This document shows positions 35,501-45,400 of a stretch of DNA of 64,000 bases, in pieces. The stretch comes from Coenobita brevimanus (Eukaryota; Arthropoda; Malacostraca; Decapoda; Coenobitidae). Under the pieces are notes generated by a model. It saw only the letters and a program-made list of their open reading frames with translations, had not been told where the DNA came from and did no database searches. The stretch lies in assembly GCA_032717465.1 (NCBI GenBank), contig CM064655.1, positions 14,110,152-14,174,151 of the forward strand, in the 5' to 3' direction. Both the position numbers and the translations under genes were made by a program. Numbering within the stretch: the stretch's first letter is position 1; the number at the start of each line of letters is the position of its first letter.

Positions 35501-35849
35501 GCTCTGTTTGTATGGGATAAGAAAGCAACAAGAGGACACTTAATGAAATTGAAGAAGTCAAGCTGCTTGAAGGACATCAAGAAATATAGTTTTCCTTAAA
35601 GAAATATAGACCTGTGGAATAGCCTAGTCTAAAAAATGAAACGAGTTTAAAGCTAAATTTGACTTATTGAGAAACAGCGATGGGAACCCATGAGCATAGC
35701 ACATTTCGTGTATATCACAATTAGGCTTATTAGGTAAATACATAAATATTTGGAACGGCTTAGATGAAGAGGTGGTGCAGGCTAAAAACATTCATGTGTG
35801 TAAAAGTAAACTAGATAAATGTGGATATGAAGGCAGGACATGAGCATTG

Positions 35850-35850
<1 letters not shown>
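32588..35850 (+). mobile_element. LINE J second copy, 5' truncated and SINE-interrupted
   Basis: It begins inside the endonuclease (LREHEPDVMC-type block at 32640) directly after the (CA)n that follows copy one, and runs through the same domains to the same 3' UTR. Identity to copy one is high, roughly 90% or more by eye. It has several frameshifts and stops (TAG at 33491, a stop at 34509, TGA at 34758, TGA at 35306). The RT is split by a tRNA-derived SINE at 33919-34246. SLFADDVKIL is intact at about 34900. Confidence 0.9.
33919..34246 (-). mobile_element. tRNA-derived SINE inserted in LINE J copy 2
   Basis: On the minus strand it starts GCGGTGGCTCAGTCGG (A box, about 34246-34231), has a B box GGTTCAAATCC (34198-34188), and ends in a poly(A) tail (T run at 33919-33930). 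Spacing and motifs fit a tRNA-related Pol III promoter. LINE J text is broken at AACTCAAG and resumes at AAGGAAAGCC, with a short imperfect AAGATTT-like duplication on both sides. The approximately 230-bp tRNA-unrelated body shows no coding. Confidence 0.85.
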
Positions 35851-35914
<64 letters not shown>

Positions 35915-35930
35915 ACACACACACACACAC
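35851..35930. repeat. (CA)n microsatellite
   Basis: An almost pure CA run follows LINE J copy 2. A shorter one (32558-32586) follows copy 1. Confidence 0.95.
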
Positions 35931-36029
35931 ACAGAGGAGTTACAAAGAAAAGTTAGGCTCTTAATGACTATGCAGCCCTTACCATGGAGATACTTCTTGT
36001 TTGCCTGGGAATGCAAATCCAATTCACAT

Positions 36030-36400
36030 TTATTCTAGTGTAAGATCCTGCCGATGAATCCCTTAAACTTTACTGTAGTGTTAACAATGTCGATGTTGAG
36101 TCAGTTCCACATGTGGAACCATTTTGTGATTTCCTCTAGAGTTTTGAGGCCTTTACACGTTTGGCTAGTAACATCCACTCAGTGCTGCTGATTTTTTCAG
36201 TCTTTGAATTGGTTCCAGCATACAAGCATAAAGACTCCATTAGTTCTTGAATCCTTTCCAACATATGCAAAGTACTGTTCCACTTTGTAGGAGAGTCATG
36301 TATAACACTTGGCAAAGGCTCCTGCAGTCATTCCTGGATCTTTTTAAGTTCATCTTGAGCCACTGTTGAATGATGAAAATGAGAGGCAATTGAGCAGCTC
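36030..36400 (-). pseudogene. hAT-family transposase fragment
   Basis: Minus-strand translation gives VAQDELKKIQE, then SVIHDSPTKWNSTLHMLERIQEL, and after one frameshift LKTLEEITKW. The block D-x-x-T-[KR]-W-N-S-T-x-x-M-L-E-R is the signature of the ZBED-like/hAT transposase core. The element ends are not visible; T7 begins 55 bp to the right. Two disabling mutations (a TGA after KKIQE and the frameshift) show it is a fossil. Confidence 0.8.
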
Positions 36401-36830
36401 TTCCAAGTGATATCACCAATATCCTCTACAACTATATTCTTTTTCATAATATTACAGTACAATCCCTGCTATCCGGTATCCAGACAAACGGAATACTCAG
36501 AAAAATGGGAAAATTCAAGGGCTGGTAAAAACGTCAGTAAGTTATAACTGTGCGCCATTTTGAATGGACCGCCAAACCACCGTTTTATCGTGTCACACGA
36601 GGCTTAGTGAAGTCGGACTAAGCGAGGTGAAGGCATTTCTGGCTAATGTAAATCCCTAGTAAATCCTCTTAACCAGCCCTCCTCTTCCCTCTTTCCCCTA
36701 CTTGAATTCAGTCATCCTCCACACCCTCCACAATTTCCACAAATCACCAGTCTGCTTTTTACCACCAGACAGTGAACAAGCTCTCTTGCTGTTGTGTTGC
36801 TCTGATGGACGGTAATTTCAACACTCCAAA

Positions 36831-37262
36831 ATGCCTAAAGAGCAAACTAAACGTAAGCGTGTCGTGCTTACCTTGAAACAGAAGCTGGACATATGCAATA
36901 GACTTGAAAAAGGCAAACATTATAAAACACTGATGACCAAATATAATGTAGGAAATCCAACGATTTATGATATCAAGGCCCAAGCATCCAAGCTCAATGA
37001 ATTTTTCATGAAGCGCGAGACAAGTAAGTCCATTGAAAAAAGGCATACTCTTCATCGTTCAAGTGGTTTTGCTTAGAAAGATCTAGGGGAGCACCTATTT
37101 CTGGTCCTCTTATACAAGAAAAAGCAAGAGAGTTTCACAGTAAAATGAATACAGAAGTCGAATGTGATTTCAGTGTTGGATGGTTAAATCGTTTCAAAGA
37201 CAGGCATGGAATTTGTAAACCAGACATCTCAGGAGAGAGCAAATCAGCAAACGCCGGTGTTT
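36831..37262 (+). pseudogene. T7 CENP-B-type DNA-binding domain, catalytic core deleted
   Basis: From an ATG: KRKRVVLTLKQKLDICNRLEKG and YNVGNPTIYDIKAQASKL form the first helix-turn-helix. A frameshift near 37055 leads to FKWFCLERSRGAPISGP, IQEKAREFHSKM and VGWLNRFKDRHGI, the second CENP-B-type helix-turn-helix. The text ends where the DDE core would begin. One frameshift separates the halves. An intact ancestor would have bound TIRs without being able to cut. Confidence 0.85.
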
Positions 37263-37473
37263 TTCTTCCTAACGGACCGACTCTAACTTGCACCACATAA
37301 ATTCATCTTAGAACACATGTGTGCTGGCAGAGATGAAAAAAAAAGAATGTTAATAGGAATGAAGGTTTACTTTGTTGGAAGAAAAAAAAAAAATGTATGC
37401 TTGCATTTCATATGTACATCATGTATTTTATTTTGTGCAAAACAGCTGATTGGCGGTGGGTGAAGGGTGGAAT

Positions 37474-37840
37474 GGCGGAGGTCAGTCGGGGCCGGGACCG
37501 TAAACAAAGCTTGTGTGGGGGCACAGGTGTGATAATTCTACAGTGCAGTCTTAACATCAGTTCACCAATAAATGTTCAAGATTTTATTTCTTCATTTTTC
37601 CACTTTTATGAGTACAGTACAAACAACGAATACTTCGGTAGTTAACAGAATGGTGCAAAACAGTGGCGGAATGGTGGCGGTCAGTCGGGGTCGGGTCCGT
37701 AAACAAAGCTGATGTGGGGGCACAGGTGTCGTGATAATTTACCAATAAATATTCAGGATTTTATTTCTTTAGTTTTCCACATTTATGCGTACAGTATATA
37801 CTGTACAAGAAATTATTCGGTAGTTAACAGAATGGACTTG
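37474..37840. repeat. Two tandem copies of a ~190-bp unit in T7
   Basis: The unit starting near GGCGG-GGTCAGTCGGGG-CGGG-CCGTAAACAAAGCT (37474 and 37666) is repeated once, each with a downstream ACCAATAAAT-TTCA block and TTATTTCTT run. Confidence 0.8.
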
Positions 37841-38103
37841 TGCATTTTGCAGTACTGCAAGGCATTGCATGCACTTGCATTATGACCATGGTGTGTGTTT
37901 ACGAGGCAATATTTCAGGTGGAATCACTTAGTGTGCCCCCTGATGTGAGTAGTGAGTACCTGAATTGTATTTACTGATGTGATAATTATCGCCTTTTTTA
38001 TAGATTTGAATATCAGAACTAAAGGAAAAATCTGTAACCGGGAAGGTAAATTCCCTAAGCCGCCCCGGTTAACTGGGATTGTACTGTATTTAGAATACCA
38101 ATT

Positions 38104-38259
<156 letters not shown>

Positions 38260-38634
38260 CTCTTTTCTATCGCTACCTTAATGGTCACTGCTCCTCTGAA
38301 CTGTCTGCTTGCATTCCTCCACCTCTACAACGGGCGCGTAGCACCCGTCTGGCAGCAAACTCTCATCCCTTTTCTGTCCAACTCTCTAATGCAAGAGTTA
38401 AACGTTACTCCCAGTCTTTTATTCATGCAACAGGTCAGCTCTGGAACTGTCTCCCTCTGTCTGTATTTCCTGCTGCCTATGATCTCCAGTCTTTCAAACG
38501 CAGTGTGTCCAGGCATCTCAAAATGATCGGATCTTGAATTTGGCTCTCTATTGTATTTTGTTTTTCTCTCGGAGGGAACTGTTACTGCGGGCTCATGGCC
38601 TTTGGTTCCTTCTTCCTCGCATAAAAAAAAAAAA
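38260..38634 (+). mobile_element. LINE E 3' fragment with poly(A)
   Basis: Nearly identical to 11331-11700: the same C-terminal coding text ([10 protein letters not shown] frame and the overlapping true frame), the same TGA stop after AAAATGATCGGATCT, the same 3' UTR and a terminal A run. It is a classical 5'-truncated retrotransposition product. Confidence 0.92.
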
Positions 38635-38654
38635 TATACAATATGTATATATTT

Positions 38655-39032
38655 GTGGTAGGTGGTGGCGACCATCATCCACTCACTTGATGTAGTGCTG
38701 CCTTCTTCCTTAGCTTTTATCATTCTTTTTCTGTGCCTGCCCTCCTCTCTTCCTATTTCTCCTATCTTTCCTGTCACTTCTCATTCCTTTTCTTTCCTTT
38801 ACAGGTGGCTTTACGTTAAGTGACAAGCCAAATGGTTTCCTGTAAGCCAAGAAACCACTTACAACGCTGGGTGGTAACCATATAACCAAACAATACGTGC
38901 TCCCTACGTGTCAACAAGTGGGTTGGTGGAGGGTTGGTGCCCCTCCCTGTAAAACAACTAACTCAGTGTCAAATGGCTGCCCTTTACAGGATTATGGTGT
39001 CTGGCGATAGATAGACAGATAGATAGATAGAC
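38655..39032 (+). mobile_element. Short composite retroposon: LINE B-type head, shared SINE body, GATA tail
   Basis: The first bases (GTGGTAGGTGGTGG, CCATCATCCACTCA) match the 5' terminus of LINE B, and TGACAAGCCAAATGG through GGGTGGTAACCA-ATAACC (38820-38886) match its leader further in. From CCCTACGTGTCAA (about 38903) the text matches the body of the 5S-headed SINE, then a GGTGTCTGGCGATAGATAG tail as in LINEs H, K and L. About 110 bp of pyrimidine-rich sequence ending in TTTACAG (about 38700-38804) replaces part of the leader. It has no ORF and must use LINE proteins in trans. Confidence 0.75.
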
Positions 39033-39051
39033 AGATATATATATATATATA

Positions 39052-40138
39052 CAGTAATCCCTCTAATATCCGAACGCCCAATATCCGAACATCCCCACTA
39101 ACCGGACATAATCCTCCTGGGATCCAATATTCCCAAAATGGGCCAAAAACCGCAAAAAATTCGAAAAAAATCTGACTTTTTTCCCTCCCATAATTTGAAA
39201 TTCCCGCCTGGCGCCAAACAGCTGTTACACCATGGTCCCTTCACCCCTTCCTTCCTCCCCCTCCCCCCTCCCCTGTCAGGTTGCCATTTGGTATTTTTCA
39301 TTACCAAGTGTGGGCCAATTTGGTAATGAAAAATTCGTTTGGTAATGAATTAGAATAATGCATTACCAAATGGATTTTTCACATGTATGAGGATACACAG
39401 GATGGAGATGGTGGATTGTTTGCTCTCTCTGATTAATCTGCTACCCTACATAGTGTGAAAATAATCAACATGGTGTTAGTTATAAGGAGAGTGATTACAT
39501 GTATTTCCACTTGTATATATAATTAGTGAAGAATATATGCTAGCTTTACGAATTTGGTAATGAAAAGTTATATTTGACAATGAAAGTTGAGGAGATTGGT
39601 AATGTGGCTGTTGCGATCTGGCAACTCTGTTACCCCACCAACATCAACAGTCACAGCTTAACTCCGATGGAGAGCAGATACTCATAACAGTGCAAGCCAC
39701 AGTTGCTTGTTTTTTGTGAATAAACAGTGAATAAACTGCAATACCTTGCCACTAGAACACATGGGAATTTACAGTGTTGTGCAGTGTTAAGAAATTAGAA
39801 TTTAGAGTGCAGAGGATTAACTGTGGACTGCAAACTGGCGGTTCAAACCAGTCCAAGAGCAAGGGACTTGTAAGTACCCAGAATGTTAATATTGTATAAA
39901 CTCACCTCTAAAACCTCATTTTATGGTTCTTTTGCATTTATTTCAGTCTTTTATGTCCCTTATTGGTGTGATTTGGGTCTTAAATAGGTGCAATGCATGT
40001 CCAGAGGGAGTTGTATAGGTGTTTTTCAGAGTCAGGGTCCATAAGTACAAGTCCAAAAGCTGGGGCCCAATATCCGGACAGGACCACTATCCGGACCTGC
40101 CTATGGCTCTATTGATCCGGATATTGGAGGGGTTACTG
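39052..40138. mobile_element. T8: non-autonomous T6-family Tigger element
   Basis: 1087 bp, CAGTAATCCCTCTAATATCC end and its inverted partner (GGTTACTG), TA at 39050-39051 and 40139-40140. Subterminal text matches T6. The interior shares a TTGGTAATGAAAA-rich block and a C-rich run with T14. No coding. Confidence 0.9.
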
Positions 40139-40725
40139 TACATATATACACTCAATCCTTGTAAATCGCGACAATCTGGGTCTGGACCACTGCCGTGATT
40201 TACAAATTCCGCGGTTTATAAATAATAACTCTTATGCGAAAAATGAATTTGGGTCTGGACTTTGGCTAACCACCCCACACAGCACCCTACCTACACCTAT
40301 CTAGGCACCATCAAACACAAACATACAAATTTAGGAATATTCAGTGCATATATTTAATAGTGTTATGAAGGGAGATTTGCCAGTTAGGTAGCCGAGATCT
40401 TTCGAGACGTTTCTGGTACTGTAAGTTTCGGTATGAGTCGTCAGAGTTGCCAGTTTCCCTGGTGTTTGTGAGCGTAGTTATTTCGTAAGTTAAACATTCA
40501 TTTATTTTTATGCTCTATTTCTCAGTAATGTTTTATTTAAGTAACTGCTCGTTAAATTATGTAATTTATGTTCATATGGTTAATGATTTAGAGTGTTATG
40601 TAATGTAGGAAAACTCTAGCATGTTTTGATGTCTCGTAGTTGGTAACTGTTGTTGCTAGGGGCTGATGCAAGACAGTATGTCCTAGAATGTTGGAGAAGT
40701 GGACGTTTCTAGAACAATGCAAGCT

Positions 40726-40732
40726 TATATAA
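40726..40732 (+). promoter_or_regulatory. LTR TATA box
   Basis: TATATAA, followed 37 bp downstream by TCAGTC (40769), an arthropod-style initiator. A second TATA-like TTATAA (40747) has better spacing to that initiator. The right LTR has the same motifs. Confidence 0.5.
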
Positions 40733-41120
40733 GGATGGGGTAGAGATTATAACAAGTTTAGTGAGGTGTCAGTCATTTGGAGTTTAGTTGGGTTTCAGGT
40801 CAGTTTGTGTGAAGTGCAGTCGGTGTCAGTGAAGATTGTATATTTTTGGTACTTGTGAAAACAGTGGCAAACAGTGACGGGTTATTGAAGTTTGCATATC
40901 ATTGGAACTTGAGAAGACAGTGAAGTGTATTAAGTGTAATTAATGTCAGTGAAGATTATTTTCAGTACTTGTGTAATAAGTGAAGTGTTAGCAAGCATTA
41001 AGTGTACTAACTGTGAAGTGTTGTTAAGCACTGAGTGTAACAGCAGTCAGTAAAGTGTGTATAGCTCCAGTGCTTGTGAGAACAGTGAAGTTGAAAAGCA
41101 TTAAGTGGAATTATTTGGAA

Positions 41121-41126
41121 AATAAA
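41121..41126 (+). promoter_or_regulatory. LTR polyadenylation signal
   Basis: AATAAA about 170 bp before the LTR end, downstream of the presumed start site; repeated in the right LTR near 44885. Confidence 0.5.
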
Positions 41127-41292
41127 GACAGTGAACTTTAAGAAGCCAGTGTTTATTTTCGCCTCAGCTGATCTTGTGTACTGCACACCTAAAGGCTGAC
41201 CATAAGAAGAACAACTCACTGGGCAAATGTCCTTCCTATATTGTACTACTGCTGTTGGAGCCTGTGGCAGAGTGGGGACTGGGACGTAACAC

Positions 41293-41310
41293 TGGTGTCA
41301 GGAGTAAGGA
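41293..41310 (+). promoter_or_regulatory. Primer-binding site
   Basis: TGGTGTCAGGAGTAAGG begins one base after the left LTR. TGG at this place is the complement of a tRNA CCA end. I do not assign the tRNA. Confidence 0.6.
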
Positions 41311-42316
41311 TTATTATTTCAGGGCTGCAGTGAGTCTAACCTTTGACAATGAAGCGGAGGATGTGAAAACAAGGTCTCGAGCTGGGCAGGAGGAGGAAAT
41401 TTCCCTGGCGACAATCGTGAAATTAATACAGGCACAGAGTGAAAAACTAGAGGCACAGAGTGAAGGACAGAAACAACTCCAAGCACAGTTACAGGCCCAA
41501 AGTGAAGAACAGAAAAAGTTCAGAAACGAAATCAAAGAACAACTACAAGCACAGAACGAAGGACAGAAAAAGCTTGAAGAACAATTACGGGCACAGAAGA
41601 AAGAAATTAAAGAACAATTGCAGGCACAGAACGAAGGACAGAAAAAGCTTGAAGAACAATTACAGGCACAGAAGAAAGAAATCAGAGAACAATTACAAGC
41701 ACAGAATGAAGAAGAGAAAGAACGATATGAACATCTTTGGGAGGCATTACAGGAGCAACAGAAGAAAGTACAACTGAGGATGCAAGGGCAGCTAGATGCA
41801 TTCATGGGGGAAATCAAGGAAGAACAGCAACAGCTTAAGGAGGAAGTAGATGCCAAGCTAGAGCAGCAGAAGTGTGAGGTAAGCAATAATGTGACAGAGT
41901 GTAAACAGCATGTAGATGAACAATTGAAGACAGTTAATGAAGAAATAGTGATGGAGTGCAGACAGCATGTAGATAACCAGCTGAAGCATGTAGTCAATCA
42001 TGAGAAGATAATTAGTGAGAAAATTGAGGCTGTAGAGAAATATTGCACTGCTGAGCCTCAGGTTAGTGTACAGGGTGCATATGAAGGGAATGGACAGTGT
42101 ATGGTGAATCTTGACGGATCCCGGGCATCTGAAGATGGCATTACAGGGCTGAATAATCAGAATGCAGAAGTTGTAAGTCCTGGACTTAATTATGATGCCT
42201 CAGTTATTAGGCCCCAAACCAGTAAAGTGCATGGCTATAATGAGGATCCAGTTAAGAAGAAACCTCAAGAAAGTGATGGTAATGTATCTTGGGAAGCTTA
42301 CTGTGCACAGTTTGAG
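41294..42316 (+). pseudogene. gag-like coiled-coil ORF, interrupted by T10
   Basis: Open from the primer-binding site to 42316, over 340 codons; no good in-frame ATG near the start, so the true start is unclear. Residues from about 41450 to 41800 are a long coiled coil built on repeats of EQLQAQNEGQKKLEEQL-AQKKEI, two of them near-identical. It ends with VSWEAYCAQFE, which resembles the start of the capsid-like Gypsy Gag domain. The next residues lie beyond T10 (NGWDDKRK frame at about 43390). The TAG that ends the frame comes from the T10 end. Confidence 0.75.
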
Positions 42317-42318
42317 TA

Positions 42319-43371
42319 GTACCCTTGTGTCCAACACGGTTATATTGTCATGCATGGGTCCTGTGTTGGACCAAAAACGTGTTGGACAAACAACAGAGCT
42401 TATGGGGAAAAATGAATTATGTCAGCAACCCTAGGAAAAGTCACCCTATATACCTACCATATACCTATACATATACTGGTACTACTGTAAAATATAATAA
42501 ATGGTACTGTGCTATGAATGATAACTAACCTTTTGGGACAGTGTTGGTGGGCTTGCTGGGAATGGAAGGTGGTATCCAAGGCTGTAGGTAGTCTTACTGG
42601 GTCCCCAGAGGATGGATGCTGGCATCACTAGCGGGTAATGGCTGCTGCTCCTCCTCAACCTCCCTCATAAATCCTTCGAAATCACACTCAGAATCACTAT
42701 CTTCGTCCACAGCAATGGAAGGTCCTGCTTCTGCCTGTCCTAGCACTCTGTAAGCCTTCACTGCTGCCAGGATCTTGTCTTGGTTTTTTATTATGGTCCT
42801 CACGTTGGCTTCATTCACGTCGTAGGCCTTGGCAATGTCAACTTTCCTCTCCCCTTTCTTCTTCCTCTCGATGCTTTCTAGCTTGGTGGCCTGAGGGAGG
42901 TGCCGCCGCTTCTTGGGGTTCTCAGAAGGCTTCCTAGGCATCGTGAGCAGGGTAAAATCCAGTAACAAGGGCAGAAAATGCAGCAAGAAAAAAGCACCTT
43001 CCAATGCGAATTATGTGACTGAGTGGTGCTCTGGTGGGAGAAATTTAAACAAAACATCACATGAGAGCAGAAGCGTTTTTAATTGGGCGACATCACGATC
43101 ACCTCACGATAGTGGGCGGGGGAGGCTACTTGATCGGAAGTTTTTATTGGCTGTCAGCTTCACGGGAACGTCCAGTATGACCGTGTTGGACTGGGGATGA
43201 TCGTGCTAGAGGTGAACCGTGCGGATTTCGCCCACTTCTCAGAGCTCCGTCCGTGTTATGCTAATGCACCCGTGTTACAGTTATTAAATCGAATTAAATC
43301 TTACTAATTATTGCTCTCCGTGCTGGACACGAATCATGCTGGACAAACGTGTGTTGGACGCGAGGGTACTG
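42319..43371 (-). mobile_element. T10: Tigger derivative coding a DNA-binding-domain-only protein
   Basis: TIRs GTACCC-TG-GTCCAACAC (left, lacking the first two bases) and the inverted CAGTACCCTCGCGTCCAACAC on the right, TA at 42317-42318 and 43372-43373. Subterminal GTGTTGGAC motifs repeat. It interrupts the gag-like ORF. It codes one compact minus-strand protein. Confidence 0.82.
42594..42941 (-). CDS. 115-aa protein: Tigger helix-turn-helix fused to acidic FEGF tail
   Basis: From the ATG at 42941 (MPRKPSENPKKRRHLP) the frame is open to 42594. KLESIERKKKGERKVDIAKAYDVNEANVRTIIKNQDKI gives the first CENP-B-type helix-turn-helix in about residues 17-55. The second DNA-binding domain and the whole DDE core are missing, and the text runs straight into an acidic tail with DSDSECDFEGFMREVEEE. 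No stop or frameshift disturbs it. By analogy with truncated transposases it could compete for TIRs, but that is inference. Confidence 0.7.
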   Translation of the reverse strand: MPRKPSENPKKRRHLPQATKLESIERKKKGERKVDIAKAYDVNEANVRTIIKNQDKILAAVKAYRVLGQAEAGPSIAVDEDSDSECDFEGFMREVEEEQQPLPASDASIHPLGTQ

Positions 43372-43373
43372 TA

Positions 43374-44021
43374 CTTGCGGATCAGAATGGTTGGGATGAT
43401 AAGAGGAAGGGTGCAGAAGACCCACCACTGAAGAAATGCAAGAGAACCTTGATGACTAGTGTGCGAGAAGACAGGCCAGGTGACATGCAGCATAGTAGGA
43501 ATGGGAATCATAGGAAGAAATGCAGCTGTACTGCAGTGATGGGTCCGGCGTTGGATGGAGAGGACGTGGGGAGGATGCAGATGGAGGGTGCAGATTTGCA
43601 ACCAGAGCTGGAGTGGCTGCAGCAGAGTGCAGTGCGACCATCATAGGGAGAAGTTTCCAGGTTGGGCCCTGCGACCAAAAGCTGCTGGAGTCAGTGGGAC
43701 CTTCTTCGTTGCAACAGACTACTGAAGCATCAGTGGGAGACGCCCAATGGCCTCAGTGAGTGTTGGCAACTGGTGGTTCCAAAGAAGATGAGGTCTGAGA
43801 TCTTGGATGAGTCCTATAACAAGATCACTAGTGGGCACCTGGGAAGCCAGCTGCGACACAAGTTCTACTGGATTGGAATGCGTCAGGATGTTGAAGAGTG
43901 GTGTTGGACCTGTGATGTGTGCTGTGTCAAGAAGAGGACCAAGACCTTCCTGGAGGAGTGGACTGTGTGGAAGAGCAAGGACATCGTCAGAAGCGGAATA
44001 GAAGAAGACCTGATAAGTTGA
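43374..44021 (+). pseudogene. Remnant of gag end and integrase zinc-binding domain
   Basis: Just right of T10 the text continues the Gag block (NGWDDKRKGAED in a shifted frame). Further on, LLKHQWETPNG and LVVPKKMRSEIL lead into TSGHLGSQLRHKFYWIGM and WCWTCDVCCVKK. That is the H2C2 zinc-binding domain of Gypsy integrases, with the first His lost. It then ends, and the catalytic integrase core is absent. The RT region between is deleted. Confidence 0.78.
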
Positions 44022-44108
44022 AAGATTATTTTGTGTATAGTTAGATGTTTTTTTAAGATTAGGGTTTATGTTTGTGTATACTGTGTAGTTTTGTCAGGAT
44101 GACAAAGA

Positions 44109-44124
44109 ACTACGGAGGGGGTAG
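44109..44124 (+). promoter_or_regulatory. Polypurine tract
   Basis: ACTACGGAGGGGGTAG lies directly before the right LTR, where plus-strand synthesis would be primed. Confidence 0.65.
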
Positions 44125-45054
44125 TGTTATGAAGGGAGATTTGCCAGTTAGGTAGACGAGATCTTTCGAGACGTTTCTGGTACTGTAAGTTTCGGTACGA
44201 GTCATCAGAGTTGCCAGTTTCCCTGGTGTTTGTGAGCATAGTTATTTCGTAAGTTAAACATTCATTTATTTTTATACTCTTTTTCTCAGTAATTGTTTAT
44301 TTAAGTAATTGCTTGTTAAATTATGTAATTTAAGTTCGTATGGTTAATGATTTAGAGTGTTATGTAATGTACGAAAACTCTTGCATGTTTTGATGTCTCG
44401 TAGTTGGTAACTGTTGTTGCTAGGGGCTGATGCAAGACAGTATGTCCTAGAATGTTGGAGAAGTGGACGTTTCTAGAACAATGCAAGCTTATATAAGGAT
44501 GGGGTAGAGATTATAACAAGTTTAGTGAGGTGTCAGTCATTTGGAGTTTAGTCAGCTTTCAGGTCAGTTTGTGTGAAGTGCAGTCGGTGTCAGTGAAGAT
44601 TGTATATTTTTGGTACTTGTGAAAACAGTGGCAAACAGTGACAGGTTATTGAAGTTTGCATATCATTGGAACTTGAGAAGACAGTGAAGTGTATTAAGTG
44701 TAATTAATGTCAGTGAAGATTATTTTCAGTACTAGTGTAATAAGTGAAGTGTTAGCAAGCATTACGTGTACTAACTGTGAAGTGTTGTTAAGCACTGAGT
44801 GTAACAGCAGTCAGTAAAGTGTGTATAGCTCCAGTGCTTGTGAGAACAGTGAAGTTGAAAAGCATTAAGTGGAATTATTTGGAAAATAAAGACAGTGAAC
44901 TTTAAGAAGCCAGTGTTTATTTTTGCCTCAGCTGATCTTGTGTACTGCACACCTAAAGGCTGACCATACGAAGAACAACTCACTGGGCAACGTCCTTCCT
45001 ATACTGTACTACTGCTGTTGAAGCCTGTAGCAGTGTGGGGACTGAGACGTAACA
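44125..45054 (+). repeat. Right LTR
   Basis: 930 bp, TGTTATG...GTAACA, partner of 40361-41291. It is followed by the ATAG duplication. Confidence 0.93.
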
Positions 45055-45139
45055 ATAGAAATAAGCAATGTTAAGGGATCTCACCTTCATCCTATGACAA
45101 TATTGCTTAAGTGAATGGAGTGGGGTGGTGTTGGAAAGA

Positions 45140-45400
45140 ATTTAGAACCTCTCAGCATGAGGTGGGGGTGCTCCCTCATGCTGTTCTCCCTTCTCCAGCT
45201 CTTCTACCTCCCTCAGGAAGCCCTCAAAATCTGCCTCAGAGATGACAGATGCTACGTCATCCACATCCTCAGTGTGTGAAGTGTGTGAAGGGCCAGGCTG
45301 TGGTTCAGGCTCAGCTTCTGCCCTTACCCAGGCAAAATAGTGGATGATGAGTTCCTGATGTTTCTCATTAACTCTGCGGCATTAGTATGCACATTTGCCA
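45140..45400 (-). pseudogene. T9 Tigger transposase C-terminal remnant
   Basis: The minus strand codes ELIIHYFAWVRAEAEPEPQPGPS, an acidic stretch with EDVDDVASVISEADFEGFLREVEELE, and a stop. IIHYF sits where other copies have a PIP-like motif, and FEGF at 45217-45228 is the conserved terminal motif. The DNA-binding and DDE parts are missing. Confidence 0.75.

Larger units (their letters stand above)
36455..38086 (+). mobile_element. T7: Tigger derivative keeping only the DNA-binding domain
   Basis: TIRs CAGTACAATCCC / GGGATTGTACTG with TA at 36453-36454 and 38087-38088. 1632 bp. It codes the N-terminal DNA-binding part of a transposase (36831-37262). The catalytic core is missing, replaced by a two-copy repeat (37474-37840). 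Confidence 0.88.
40361..41291 (+). repeat. Left LTR
   Basis: 931 bp, pairs with 44125-45054. Differences cluster in the first 300 bp (about 14 by eye); the last 200 bp are almost identical. It contains TATATAA at 40726-40732 and AATAAA at 41121-41126. The 70-codon minus-strand frame present in both LTRs is a by-product of this identity. Confidence 0.93.
40361..45054 (+). mobile_element. Gypsy-like LTR retrotransposon lacking RT and RNase H
   Basis: 4694 bp, two LTRs of about 930 bp starting TGTTATG and ending GTAACA, flanked by a 4-bp duplication ATAG (40357-40360, 45055-45058). Primer-binding-like TGGTGTCAGGAG follows the left LTR. A purine tract GGAGGGGG lies before the right LTR. Inside are a gag-like coiled-coil ORF, Tigger derivative T10, and a remnant of the integrase zinc-binding domain. 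Protease, RT and RNase H are absent, so the copy is an internal-deletion derivative. Confidence 0.92.

Noticed and set aside
41007..41219. A 70-codon minus-strand ORF identical in protein in both LTRs (also 44771-44983)
   Set aside because: Identity follows from the LTRs being copies of each other; no domain, and it lies antisense in R-U5.
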